Assembly: GCA_030065195.1 (NCBI GenBank)
Contig: JASJDE010000025.1
Span: forward strand, 1 to 32,062
Source of the DNA: Erythrobacter sp.
Lineage (GTDB): Bacteria; Pseudomonadota; Alphaproteobacteria; Sphingomonadales; Sphingomonadaceae
Reading direction: 5' to 3'
Length of the DNA: 32,062 nt
The translations under genes and the position numbers were made by a program. Shown piece after piece: positions 1 through 12,400 of the stretch (its first letter is position 1; each line of letters starts with the position of its first letter). Below the pieces are notes generated by a model, which had not been told where the DNA came from, did no database searches, and saw nothing but the letters and a program-made list of their open reading frames with translations.

Positions 1-249
1 TCAAGCATCTTAACCAAACTTAACCTTCCATCGCCGAGTGAAGTGTTCAATTGTTAACCATTGATATTTCGATGAAAAGTCGCAATCCGCACCAGATCGA
101 ACTATTTCGGCGAGTTCCGCGCCACGCCAAGCGATCTCGCCGAAATAGTTCAATCTGGTGCGGATTGCGACTTTTCATCGAAATATCAATGGTTAACAAT
201 TGAACACTTCACTCGGCGATGGAAGGTTAAGTTTGGTTAAGATGCTTGA
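1..249. repeat. Long terminal inverted repeat (probable contig-end foldback)
   Basis: Bases 1-114 are the reverse complement of 136-249, with a single mismatch (C98 opposite A152) and a 21-base loop at 115-135. The arm begins exactly at base 1. A second, unrelated inverted repeat ends exactly at the last base of the window, so I read both as artefactual foldbacks at contig ends. In that case 136-249 is the genuine sequence upstream of the adhesin gene and 1-114 is a copied arm. A real giant hairpin cannot be excluded from sequence alone. Confidence 0.95.
189..240. promoter_or_regulatory. Cluster of TTAACC motifs, possible CtrA-type sites upstream of the adhesin gene
   Basis: On the minus strand, 189-196 reads TTAACCAT, identical to the CtrA half-site consensus known from Caulobacter. 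At 227-240 there are two TTAA boxes separated by six bases (the classical CtrA box has seven), again followed by CC when read on the minus strand. They lie about 170-220 bases before the adhesin start. The same motifs appear mirrored at 10-23 and 54-61 only because of the inverted repeat. Assignment to CtrA is inference; no -35/-10 pair could be placed with confidence. Confidence 0.3.
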
Positions 250-399
250 AACCATGTTGGAATCCTGATCTGATCTGCCTGCTTGGTGGGGAGCAGCGCG
301 TCAGCGCACAGAACAGAAAAAGCAACAGGGGCCGCGGGCATTCACGCACTGATCGTCATGATTGGCGACAGCTTGTGAGCGGTGCTTGCGTCCTCGGTT
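250..399. other. Untranslated leader region before the adhesin gene
   Basis: No gene, RNA fold or clear sigma-70 promoter could be recognised here. A six-codon open frame (ATG at 358, stop at 376-378) ends just before the alternative GTG start at 382, but nothing supports it as a leader peptide. Confidence 0.4.
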
Positions 400-405
400 G
401 AGGAA
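400..405 (+). promoter_or_regulatory. Ribosome binding site that decides the adhesin start
   Basis: GAGGAA lies six bases before ATG 412. The longest open frame would start at GTG 382, but that codon has no comparable purine-rich stretch upstream. Choosing ATG 412 also places the predicted LapG site at residues 107-110, the position I recall for Pseudomonas LapA. Confidence 0.65.
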
Positions 406-411
406 TCTGCC

Positions 412-3400
412 ATGGGGGCAGTCGAGGACGGAAGCGTGATGGATTTCGAAGATCAGTCTGACTCATTCGACGGACAGGAAACAGGCGGCGTAGATTCGGC
501 CGGAGCAAGTGAAACAGTGCTCCCAGCCGGCAACGAGGTAGTAACGCTCCCACCCGGCCTGTCGCTTGAAGGGTTGGAGGTCAACGGTCGCGACCTTGTA
601 ATCCTGCTGTCCGATGGCTCGCGCATCGTGGTCCCGGATGGCGCCGTTTTCGTGCCCCAGATCATCGTCGACGGGGTGGCCGTCCCACCCCTCAATATCG
701 CGCAATTGCTGACCGGCAACGATCCCGAACCAGCAGCCGGTGCGAGCCAAAGCTCAGGTGGCAATTTTGCCGATGACGAGGGGGCAATCCAAGATGCCTT
801 CGATCTCGGTGACTTGCTGCCGTTCACGACATTCGGATTCCCCGAAGACACTGAAGAGGAGATAATTCCGTTCAGTGACGAAGAGCCGGAAGTCGTCATC
901 CAGACGCCAAACGATCCAGTCGGGTCGCAAGACGCGGTTGCCAGCGTCGATGAGGCCGGCCTGCCCGAACGTGGCGATGGCGAACAAGGTGAGCCCGAGG
1001 GCACAGACGAGCCCAGCAATTCGGAGACGACCACTGGCACTATCGTGTTCGATGCACCCGACGGGCTGGAATCGATCACCATCAACGGTCAGCCGGTTAC
1101 CAGCGTCGGACAGACGGTTTCAACGCCCCTCGGCACGCTCACGATCACCAGCATCAATCTCGCCACGGGCGAAATCGGCTTCAGCTACACGCTTGAAGAC
1201 AACACTTTGGGCGAGGAATCGGACGTGTTCGACGTCGTCGTCGAAGACGTGGATGGAGACCAGGCCACCGCCGCGCTCACCATCGACATTGTCGACGATG
1301 CGCCGATCGCGGCGGACGATGTCGGCGTTGTTCCGGCAGGCAGTCACGATCCGATCACCGGCGACGTCCTCGTCAACGATGTGCCGGGCGCAGATGGTTA
1401 TGCGACGGACGGCGCGGTGCTTGAGTTCGGCAACGAAAGCGGGACCGTCGAGCCGGGTAGCTCACTGCAGGGCGAGTACGGCGTCCTCACGCTCAATCCC
1501 GACGGCACCTACACCTATGTCCGCGACGTCAACACGCCGGGCGGTGTCGAAGACACATTCACCTACACCATCGTCGACCAGGACGGCAGCACTTCGAGCG
1601 CGACGCTCGTCATCGAAATCGGTGATGCGCCGGACCAGATCACCGGTGTCCCGCGTACCGGCGAAGGCACCGTTGTAGAAGAAGGCGGTTTGCCTACGCG
1701 CGGCGACGAGCCTGCGGGCACAGGCGAAATCGCCGACAACGATGCGGGCAACAATAGCGATCCGTCCGAAACGACTGGATCGACGATAACCTTCAATTCG
1801 CCCGACGGGCTCGCCAGCGTCACCTTGGGCGGGGTCGAGATCGATCCTGAGAACCTGCCGCAGATTGTCCTCGACAACGGCACGGGCACCCTTGTCGTAA
1901 CCGGCTTTACCTATGATCCGGTCACCGGCGACGGCAGCATCGACTATGAGTTCACGCTGGACGACAACACGTCCGGCGACGACACGTCGTTCGATTTTGA
2001 GATTACGGTAATCGACCTGGACGGCGACGTCGCGACGGACACGCTGACCATCAACGTCGTTGACGACGAACCCGAAGCCGAAGACGATTCCGGCTCGCAG
2101 TCGCAAGAGGACGCGCCGATCACGGTCGACGTGTTCGACAACGACACGCCGGGCGCCGACGATGTCGCTCTGGGAACAATCACCGTGGTCGAAGGCTCGC
2201 TGACCGGGGACGGAACCCTGGTCAACAATGGCGACGGCACCTTCACTTACACGCCTGCCCCTGGGGAAGAGGGCGATGGTGGTGAAGAAGGCGAAGGCGG
2301 CACAATCAGCTTCGACTACACCATCACCGATGGCGACGGCGACGTCTCGACCGCGACGGTGACGATCGATCTTCTGCCCGATTCCACGCCCGAAATCGGC
2401 ATCAACGAGCTTGGCGCGGCCGGCGAAGACACGGTGGATGAAGCGGGCCTGCCTGCGCGCGGCTCCGAACCCGCCGGTTCGGACGAAGCCAGCGACAGCG
2501 AGACGTCCAGCGGCATCATCGCCATCGAAACCGGTAACGACACGGTCGGCTCGCTGGTCATCAACGGGGTCGACGTCACCAATGGCGGAACCGTCACAAC
2601 CGGCAAGGGCGAGCTGGTCGTCACTCTCAGCGGCGGAACCTACAGCTACACCTACACGCTGACGGACAACACATTGTCCGATCCCGACACGGACGATTTC
2701 ACACTCGAATTGGCCGACAGCGACGGCGATACGGCGTCGACCACTCTGACGATCAATATCCAGGACGATGTGCCGCAAGCGCGCGACGATACCGCCGCAC
2801 AGTCGGAAGAAGACGCGCCGGTCACCGTAGACGTGTTCGCCAACGACACGCCGGGTGCAGACGGCGTCGACCTGAGCTCGATCGAAGTGGTCCCCGGCTC
2901 GCTCAACGGGGCGGGCACACTCGTCAACAATGGCGACGGGACCTTCACCTACACGCCTGCCCCTGGGGAAGAAGGCACGGATGGCGGCGAGCAGGGCCTC
3001 GGCCCAGTCACGTTCGACTATACGATCACCGATGGCGACGGCGACGTCTCGACCGCGACGGTCACGATCACCCTTCTGCCCGATTCCACACCCGAAATCG
3101 GCATCAACGAACTGGGTGCCGAAGGCGAAGACCTGGTCGATGAAGCCGGCCTGCCCGCGCGCGGCGCGGAACCGGCAGGTTCGGACGAAGCCAGCGACAG
3201 CGAGACGTCCAGCGGTATCATCGCCATCGAAACCGGTAACGACACCGTCGGCTCTCTGGTCATCAACGGCGTCGACGTCACCAATGGCGGGACGATCACC
3301 ACCGCCAACGGCGAGCTGGTCGTCACGCTCAGCGGGGGCGTCTACAGCTACACCTACACTCTCACCGACAACACTCTGAACGATCCGGACAGCGACGACT

Positions 3401-6400
3401 TTTCGCTGACCGTGACCGACAGCGACGGCGACACCGCGAGCACCACCCTCGTTGTCGTGATCGCCGACGACACGCCCAGCGCGCAAGACGATTCAAACGC
3501 GATCGGTGCGGGCGAATTCGGCCCAGTCGGTGGCAACGTACTCGGCAACGATACCGAAGGGGCCGATGGCGCGGACGTAACCAGCTTCTCCGGCACGGGC
3601 GGAACGGGCAATCCCGGAGACACGATTTCGGGTGACTTCGGTACGCTGACCATCGCTGCGGACGGCACATATTCCTACACCCGAAATCCCGGCACGCCGG
3701 GCGGCGTGAGCGACACCTTCACCTATACCATTACCGATGGCGACGGAGATACGGCGACCGCCAATCTGATCATCACCATTGCCGATGCACCGACCACTCT
3801 GGACCTTCCGGTCGCAGGTGAAGCGGGGACCCAGGTCGAAGAAGACGGCCTCGCCGGACCTCCAGCGGGTTCCGATGCCGCGTCGGACAGCGAGTTCACA
3901 ACCGGCACATTTACGTTTGCCGCACCCGATGGACCAGCGGTAGTCACGATCGACGGCGTGGCAGTCACAAGTGTCGGCCAGACCTTTACCGGCGCATTCG
4001 GCACCCTGACGATCGATGCCATCGCCGACGGTTCGATCACCTACACTTACGAGCTGACGGCTGCGACAAACGGCGACAACACCTCGGACGGCTTCGTTGT
4101 TCGCGTCACGGATCAAGATGGCGACTTCAGCGAAGACACGCTCGAAATCGCAATTGTCGATGACGTTCCGACAGCCAATGCCGACGTGGATTCGGTAACC
4201 GAAGACGGCCCGACTGCCGCATCCGGCAACCTGCTAACGGGCGTCGACATTGCTGTTCCGGATGCCAATGCAACCGACGGCGTTGCCGACGTGACCGGAG
4301 CCGATGGCGCCACCGTCACCGGCGTGGCTGCGGGCGATACCGGCAGCGATGTAAACGGCAATGTCGGCGGGAATGTTGTTGGCACCTATGGCGAAATCGG
4401 CGTTCTCGCGAACGGCGACTACCTCTACATTCTCGACAACCAGAATCCGGCGGTCCAGGGCCTCGATAGCACCGAGACGCTGACCGAAGTATTCACCTAC
4501 ACCATCACCGATGGCGATGGCGACACCTCGACCACGACATTGACGATCACCATCAACGGCCAGGACGATCCGGTGGTGATCAATGGTCTGGACCTCGACG
4601 GACCGGAAGTGCTGGTCGACGAGGACGATCTACCCGATGGCTCTTCGCCTGACGCGGGCGGGTTGACGCAGAGCGGCACCTTCACAGTTACGTCGGCGGA
4701 CGGGCTCGTCTCGCTTACAGTCGGCGGCGTCGAAGTGTTTGCCGGTAGCATCACCTATCCGGTGACCATCGACGATCCGACCTATGGCTTGCTGACGATC
4801 ACGGGGGTTACCCCGGCCACCGATGGCGATGGCGACGTGGTGAGTGCGACGGTTGCCTACACCTATGTCCTCGAAGACAATTCATTGCTCCACACCGTCG
4901 GCAATGACGGATCATTCACGGACAGCTTCGCAGTTGTCGCGACCGATACCGACGGGTCGACCGACACCGACAGCCTCGACGTGGTCGTCATCGACGACAC
5001 CCCAAGCGCCAATCCAGACTCGGATTCTGTCACCGAAGACGGTCCGCTGACGGCCGACGGCAATGTCCTGACCGGTACGGGCGGCAGCGATGCCAACGCC
5101 ACCGATGGCGTCGCCGATGTTGCAGGCGCCGATGGCGCAACCGTCACGGCAGTCGCGTTCGGCATGACCGACGGAACGGTGGGCACGGCCTTGGCCGGAG
5201 CTTACGGCACGCTGACGCTCAACGCCGACGGCAGCTACAGCTACGAACTCGACAACAGCAATCCACTGGTCCAGGGCCTCGACAGTCAGGAAACGCTGAC
5301 AGAGGTTTTCGATTACACCATCACCGACGGCGACGGAGACACCGCCAGCACAACGCTGACGATCACGATCAACGGCGCCGACGACGGTGTGACGATCAAC
5401 GGGCTCGATCTCGATCCGGCTGAATTGACGGTCGACGAAGACGATCTGGCCGATGGCTCTTCGCCCGATGCCGGAGAACTGACCCAGACCGGCAGCTTCA
5501 CGATCACCGGGCCGGACGGCTTGGCCTCAATCACAGCAGGCGGACAGACCGTTTGGACCGATACGGGCGGGTTCGTCGCTGGACAGACGGTCACCACAGC
5601 AATCGGCACGTTTGAAATTACCGGAGTCACGCCGACCACCACCGACGCCAATGGCGACGTCACCGAAGCGACTGTCACGTTCAGCTACACGCTAGACGAC
5701 AACACGCTGACTCATTCGAGCGCGGGCGAGGACACGATCCTCGAAAGCTTCGCGATTTCGGCAACCGACACCGACGGATCGAGCGACAACGCGTCGGTTG
5801 ACGTTCTCGTGATCGACGACATTCCCGATGTCTCGCTCGCCGACGCCAATGCACCGACGCTGGTGACCGACGATTCCGACATTGGCGGCCGTGTGGGTGC
5901 GACCGACACGGACAATTTCGCAGGCCTATTCTCGACCGTGTTCGGAGCAGACGGCCCGGCGGCGGCGGACGCCACCGTCTACTCGCTGAGCATCAATGGC
6001 GGCGATGGAACCGATTCCGGTCTTAACGACACTCTGACCGGAGAGGATATCCTGCTGCGCCTCAATGGCGATACGATCGAAGGCTATCTCGCCACCTCGG
6101 GCGACCTAGCGTTCACTCTCGAGCTCAATCCCGCGACGGGCGATATCACTCAGACGCAACTGCGCGCGATCGAGCATGACGATCCTATCGACCCGGACGA
6201 AACCGAAGCGTCGGGCGCTGCCGAAACACTCAACGCCGGCCTGCTCAGCCTGACAGCGACAGTCACCGACGGCGACGGCGATGTGGATAGCGAAACGATC
6301 GACATCAGCGGTTCGTTCGCTTTCGAAGACGACGGACCTGGCTTCAATTCGATCGTTGTCGGCATCCCTCTCGATGAGGACGATCTCGTCCCTGCTGGCA

Positions 6401-9400
6401 ATGGGGATACCGCGGCTGGTGACGACTTCAGCACGTCGCTGAGAACTTTCACTTATGACGTGGATTTCGGTGCCGACGGTGCCAACGCGGACGAGATCAC
6501 TGCTTCGTTCATTGGTGCCGATGGCACCGACCCTGGCACCGGGCCATTGACCCTTTCCTCAGGCGGCGATCCCGTTATCTTCGACTGGGACCCGGCGACC
6601 AACACGCTGACCGGTTACACCACCGACATCAACGATCCGGTGCTGACGATGGTCTTCGACCTTGGCGCAGGCACGATGACTCTCGAATACCTCAAGCCGC
6701 TCGATCACCCATCGACCGATGCCGACGGCGCGAATGATGGCCCAGAGACAGGCTACGAAGACAACATCGAGCTCAATTTCGAAGTGGTCATCACAGATGG
6801 CGACGGCGATACCGCTACATTCCCGCTGTCGCTCAATATCGACGACGATTTGGCGATTGCGCTGGCCGACAGCGAAATCCAACTGACCGAAAACGAGGCC
6901 TTCACCATCGACGCGCTCGACAACGATGCGTTCGGTGCGGACGGCGTCGACACGACCGATGCGGGCAAGGTGTTCGTTTCTACCCAGGCAACGCAAGGCA
7001 CGGTCACTTACGATCCAGGCACTGGCCTGTTCACCTACACCCCCGATCCCGGTGCAGGGTCGCTACAGAACACGAGCGACTTCTTCGAATACACCATCAT
7101 CGACGGTGACGGCGATGCCTCGACCGCGCGGGTCGACGTCACTTTACAGCCTGATTCAGAGCCATCGCCCAATGAGGATGTGGCGACAGTCGACGACGAT
7201 GGGCTCGTCGGCGGCAATCCGCTTTCGACGACCGGAGATCTCGACGCCAATATCGGCGATGATCCCGGCGACACGAGCGAAGCGAGCTACACCGGTATCG
7301 TGCCAGTGGACGTCGGCAATGACGGGCCGGCTACGGTATCCTTCGTCCCTGGCCTGAATGGGTCTACCGCCGCGATTGGTCAGGAAACCGTAACATATTC
7401 GGTCACTGGCAACCTGCTGACTGCAACGGTAACCGGTGGCACGCGCGACGGCACCGATCTCTTCACCGTAGAAATCACCGATACCGAGACGGGCGCCTAC
7501 GTCGTCACGCTACTCGACAACGTGCTGCACGACGCAGGCAGCGACGAGAATGACGCATTCGCTTCCATCGACCTGCTGGTAACCGACAGCGAAGGTGACA
7601 CGACGATCTCCAACCTGGGAATCGTGTTTGACGATGACGGCCCCACAGCAACCGACAATTCGGCCTCCGTGACCGAAGGTGGCATTGTCGGGGGCAATGT
7701 CCTGACCGACGACGATGGCGCGGGAACCGACGCCGCCGGTGCCGATGACTACGCACCAACCGGTGCGATCAACCGGATCGACAGTGTCAACGAAGGCACC
7801 AATCAAACCACAGTCGACGGTTCGGGCAACCTTATCCTGGCCGGCGAGTTCGGCACGCTTACGATCAATGTCGACACCGGGGTCTACAGCTACTCTTCCG
7901 ATGCCAACGCCACCAATGTCGATGCGCAGGAAGTGTTTACCTACACGATCGTCGATGGTGACGGCGACGAGGCGACCGCCACCCTGACGATCGATATCGA
8001 TGACGTTTCGGCCGACGTTTCCGACAACGATGCGATCGTCAACGAAGCGGGTCTGCCGATTGGTAGCGATCCGACGTCGGACAGCGAAACATTCGACACA
8101 GGGCAGATCACCGTCGTCGGAGCCGCTGGCACGCTGGTTTACAACCTCCTTTCGCCCGCCACCGGCACCTACGGGACGCTCGTGCTGAACCCGACGACGG
8201 GAGAATACACCTACACGCTGGTCACGCCTTTCTCCGACACAATCGACGAAAACGGTCCGAATGTCGTCAACGGCGCGGAAAGCTTCGACTACGAAGTCCG
8301 CGACACGCTTGGCAACCTGCTCGGCACCGGAACGATTGATGTCAGCATTGTCGACGATGTCCCGACTGCGACCGACCAGGCCAACATCGATGTTGCCGAG
8401 GATGCGGTCGGAACGATCGGCGGAAATGTCGTCACCGACGGCACACCCGACACTCCGGGCGCAGACGGTGCCACCGTCACCGCAATCACGATCGACGGAA
8501 ACGAAACCGCTGTCCCGCAGGACGGTAATGACGCCGTGGTTGTCACCGCCAACGGCACCTACACGATCGACATGGACGGGAACTGGACTTTCGATCCCAG
8601 CCCCAACCTCGATCACACCAACGGCGATATCGACGCCACGTTCACCTACACGCTGACCGACGGCGACGGCGATTTCGACACTGCGGTGCAGCCGATCACC
8701 ATCACCGATGGCGAAGGCCCAACAGCCGGACCGCCGATCAGCTTGGCGCTCGACGACAGCAATCTGGCCGATGGCTCCAATCCCGCGGGTCCAGACTCAT
8801 CGAGCGATACGATCACTTTCACACCCGGATCGGACGACATCGCTTCGATCGTGTTTGGCGATGTCAGCGGCCTCGGCGGAGGCCTCGATTGGGTCCGCGT
8901 CAGCGATACCCAGATTACGGGCTCGGACGGCGGTCGCCTGGTCGTCACGCTCGACCTTTCGGTGTTGAACAACGTCGCAACCGTCACCGCCACGCTCAAC
9001 GACAATTACGACGATCACCCGCTCGTCAATTCGCCCGATGTCGTCGATCTCGGCGATGTCGACGTGGTCGCCACCGACATCGACGGCGACACGGCCAGCG
9101 CCACGGTGAGCATTTCCGTCGATGACGACGAACCGACCGTCACGGCCAGCGCCCCGGATACAGGCGCGCTGACAGTAGACGAGACCGACTTCACGACCGA
9201 TGCAACGGCGGATTTCTCCGGACTGTTCACGCCCGACTTCAATGCCGACAATCCCGGCACGCTGGGCGGCTATACGCTTGCCATCAATCCTGGCACGACT
9301 GGGCTGGTGGACACCGCGACCGGAGAGGCCGTGGTGCTGGTGCTCAATGCGGGTGTGGTCGAAGGCCGTACCGATACCACTGGCGAACTGGTCTTCATCG

Positions 9401-12400
9401 TGTCGGTCGATACCGCAGGCGTGGTCGAGCTCGATCAGCTGCGCGCGGTCGAACATCCGGTTACGACCGATCCCAACGATCCGATCGGCTTTGCTGCGGA
9501 CGATCTGATCACGCTCAGCGCGACCGTCACAGACAGCGACGGCGATACAGACACTGCCACTGTGGGCATTGCAGGCGGCATGACATTCCTCGACGATGGT
9601 CCGTCGATCAGCAATGCCGATCTGGGCAGTTCGGTCGATGTCGACGAGACCGACGGCCTTCCCACCAGCGACACTTCGGCCGCTTCGATCGTCAGCTTCA
9701 TTCCAGACTTCGGCGCGGACGACGACGGTGGTACGGCGTTCACGCTGACGGTGGCCGACCCGAACAGCGGTCTGGCGACGGCCGACGGCGATTTCCCGAT
9801 CACGCTGGTGCAGACCAGCCCGACTGTGATCACTGGGCAGTTCAATGACGGGGGCGGCGTGCAGGACGCCTTCACCGTGACGATCAACCCGGACGGCACC
9901 GTCACGCTGACGCAGCTTGTTGCGCTTGAGCACCTTATCGACGGTGACGACAGCGCGGGCGAGCACGACGATACGCTCTCGCTCGGCGGAAAGATCGATG
10001 CGACCGTTACGATTACGGATGGCGACGGCGACACTGCCAACGCCACTGTTGCGATTGGTGCCGGTCTGACCTTCTTCGATGACGGACCTTCGGTCACCCT
10101 GTCCGGCAGCAACCCTGATCTCCAGGTGTCGGATGCCGACCTTGCGACCGACGCGTCGCTCTCCTTTGCCGGTGCTTTCACATTCGACGGCGGCACCGAT
10201 GGCACCCAAAGCACCGACTATGCTCTGTCGGTGACCGACGGCACCGCTTCGGGTCTCTTCGATACCGCGACAGGCAACGAGGTCTTCCTGTTCCTCGAGA
10301 GCGGAGTGGTCGTCGGGCGCGAAGGCGGCCCAACCGGCCAGATCGTCTTCACCGTGACTGTGGCTAGTGACGGCACGGTCGAACTCGATCAGCTGCGCGC
10401 AGTCGACCATTCGCTGTCGACCCTCGATGGCGCCAACGCGACCCTTCTGGCCGACAATCTCGTCCAGCTCACCGCGACCATTACCGACAATGACGGCGAT
10501 ACCGACAGCGCAACGCTCGATATCGGATCGGACCTGCTGTTTGCCGACGATACGCCGACGGCAGCCGTGACCGAAACCGCGTTCCTCGATGACGACACGC
10601 AGACCGACGGCAATCCGGGCGGACCGGACGATCAGGATCCCGACGAGGCCAACCTCACCGGCACGCTGGTCGATCCGGTCGAAGGCTTTGGCAATGACGG
10701 CGGGACGGTTGCGTTCGCGACCACCGGCGCACCAGCCGGATTCCAGTATGTTGCCAGCGGCTCCGACATCCTGATCCAGCAGGACCAGGGCAGCGGCTTC
10801 ATCACCGTCGTGACGGTGACGCTCGACCCCAACACCGGGGCCTACACCGTCACCCAGAATGCCAACATCCTGCACACCGACGATGGCAACAACGACGAGA
10901 ATGAGCAGACCTTCACGCTCTCGGCGACGCTCACCGACGGTGACGGCGACACCGACACGACCTCGCTCACCATCGTGGTCGACGACGACACCCCGATTGC
11001 GGTGGATGGCAATTCCGCCGGAGTGGTCGACGAGGATGGCCTGACGGGCGGCATTGACGGCGGAACGGGCGACGTGCCCGGCACCGACACTGTCGCGACC
11101 GGCTCGGTCTCCAGCTTCTTCAGCGCCGGTGCCGACGCACCGCTGACCTACTCGCTCTCGACCGACACCAGCGGTCTCGGCGCATTTACCTCGGGCGGAG
11201 TGGCGGTCACCTACTCCGTCAGCGGAAACACGCTGACCGCTTCGGCGGGCACGACCCCGGTCTTCACGCTGGTGCTCGATTCCAGTACCGGCGACTGGAC
11301 CTTTACCTTGCTGGCCCCGCTCGATCATGCGGCGGGCGGCGATGAGAACGACCTGTTCTTCGACTTCGCCGGCCTTATCATCGCCACCGATGCGGATGGT
11401 GATGAGGTCCTGGCCACTGCCGCCGTTGCCTCGGTACGGATCAACGACGACACGCCGGTGGCGGTGAACGACACCAATGCGCTCGGCGAGGACACGGCCT
11501 CGGTCGGCGGCAATATCCTGACCGATCCGACCGCCGACGGCTTCGGCGCCGATGGTGCGGGCGATCCTGCGATCACAGCGATCAGTGGATCGGGCGGGGC
11601 AGGCACGGTCGGCGGTTCGACCACCGGAACGTGGGGCACGCTCGATCTCGCAGCCGACGGGACCTATACCTACAACCTCGACACGGCTCTGGTGCAGGGA
11701 CTCGACGACGGCGAGACCGAAACCGACACCTTCACCTACGCGATCGTCGACGCCGACGGCGACACCAGCACCGCAACGCTGACGATCACCATCAATGGCG
11801 CAAACGATGCTCCGGTGGCAAACGCCGACACGAACTGGACGATCGAGGATGCTGCGGCGCCGATTACCGGCAACGTGCTGCAGACCATCGCGCACAATGG
11901 CGCGCCAGACGGAAATCCACGCGGCGACGTCGCCGATATCGATGTCGACGTGGAGCCTCTGACAGTGACGACGGTCGGCACCTTTGTCGGCACCTACGGT
12001 ACGCTGACGCTGAATTCGGACGGCAGCTACAGTTATGCGCTCGATAACAACAATCCGGCGGTCCAGGCACTGAGTCCAGGCGATGCGCCGCTAACCGACA
12101 GCTTCAACTACACCGCCACCGATGGCGACCTGACCGACAGCTCGACGCTGACGATAAGCATCTTCGGCGAGAACGATGCTCCGGTCGTCGGTACGGCGAC
12201 GGTTGCGACCTCGGACGAAGGTCTGCCGGGCGGACTGCCTGACACCAACGGCACTCCGACCGACACGACCGACCTTGCGACCGCAAGCGGCAACATCACG
12301 ATCACCGATGCCGACGACACCACCTTCACGGTGACTCTCAGCGTACCGACCGAAACTCTGAGCTCGGGCGGCGAGACCATCACCTGGTCGCTCAGCCCCG

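Noticed and set aside
1..249. A genuine regulatory hairpin, terminator or invertible promoter
   Set aside because: The arms reach exactly the first base and an unrelated foldback reaches exactly the last base, so contig-end artefact is more likely. There is no U-tract and no recombinase gene.
358..378. A six-codon open frame just before the adhesin, possibly a leader peptide
   Set aside because: No attenuator-like stem-loops or codon runs accompany it.
8797..11895. A 1032-codon open frame on the minus strand inside the adhesin gene, and a 674-codon one at 1462-3486
   Set aside because: Both are antisense to the strongly supported adhesin frame. The repeated GAC/GGC/ACC codons leave few stops in the opposite strand, and the translations are Arg/Val/Gly-rich without any recognisable domain.
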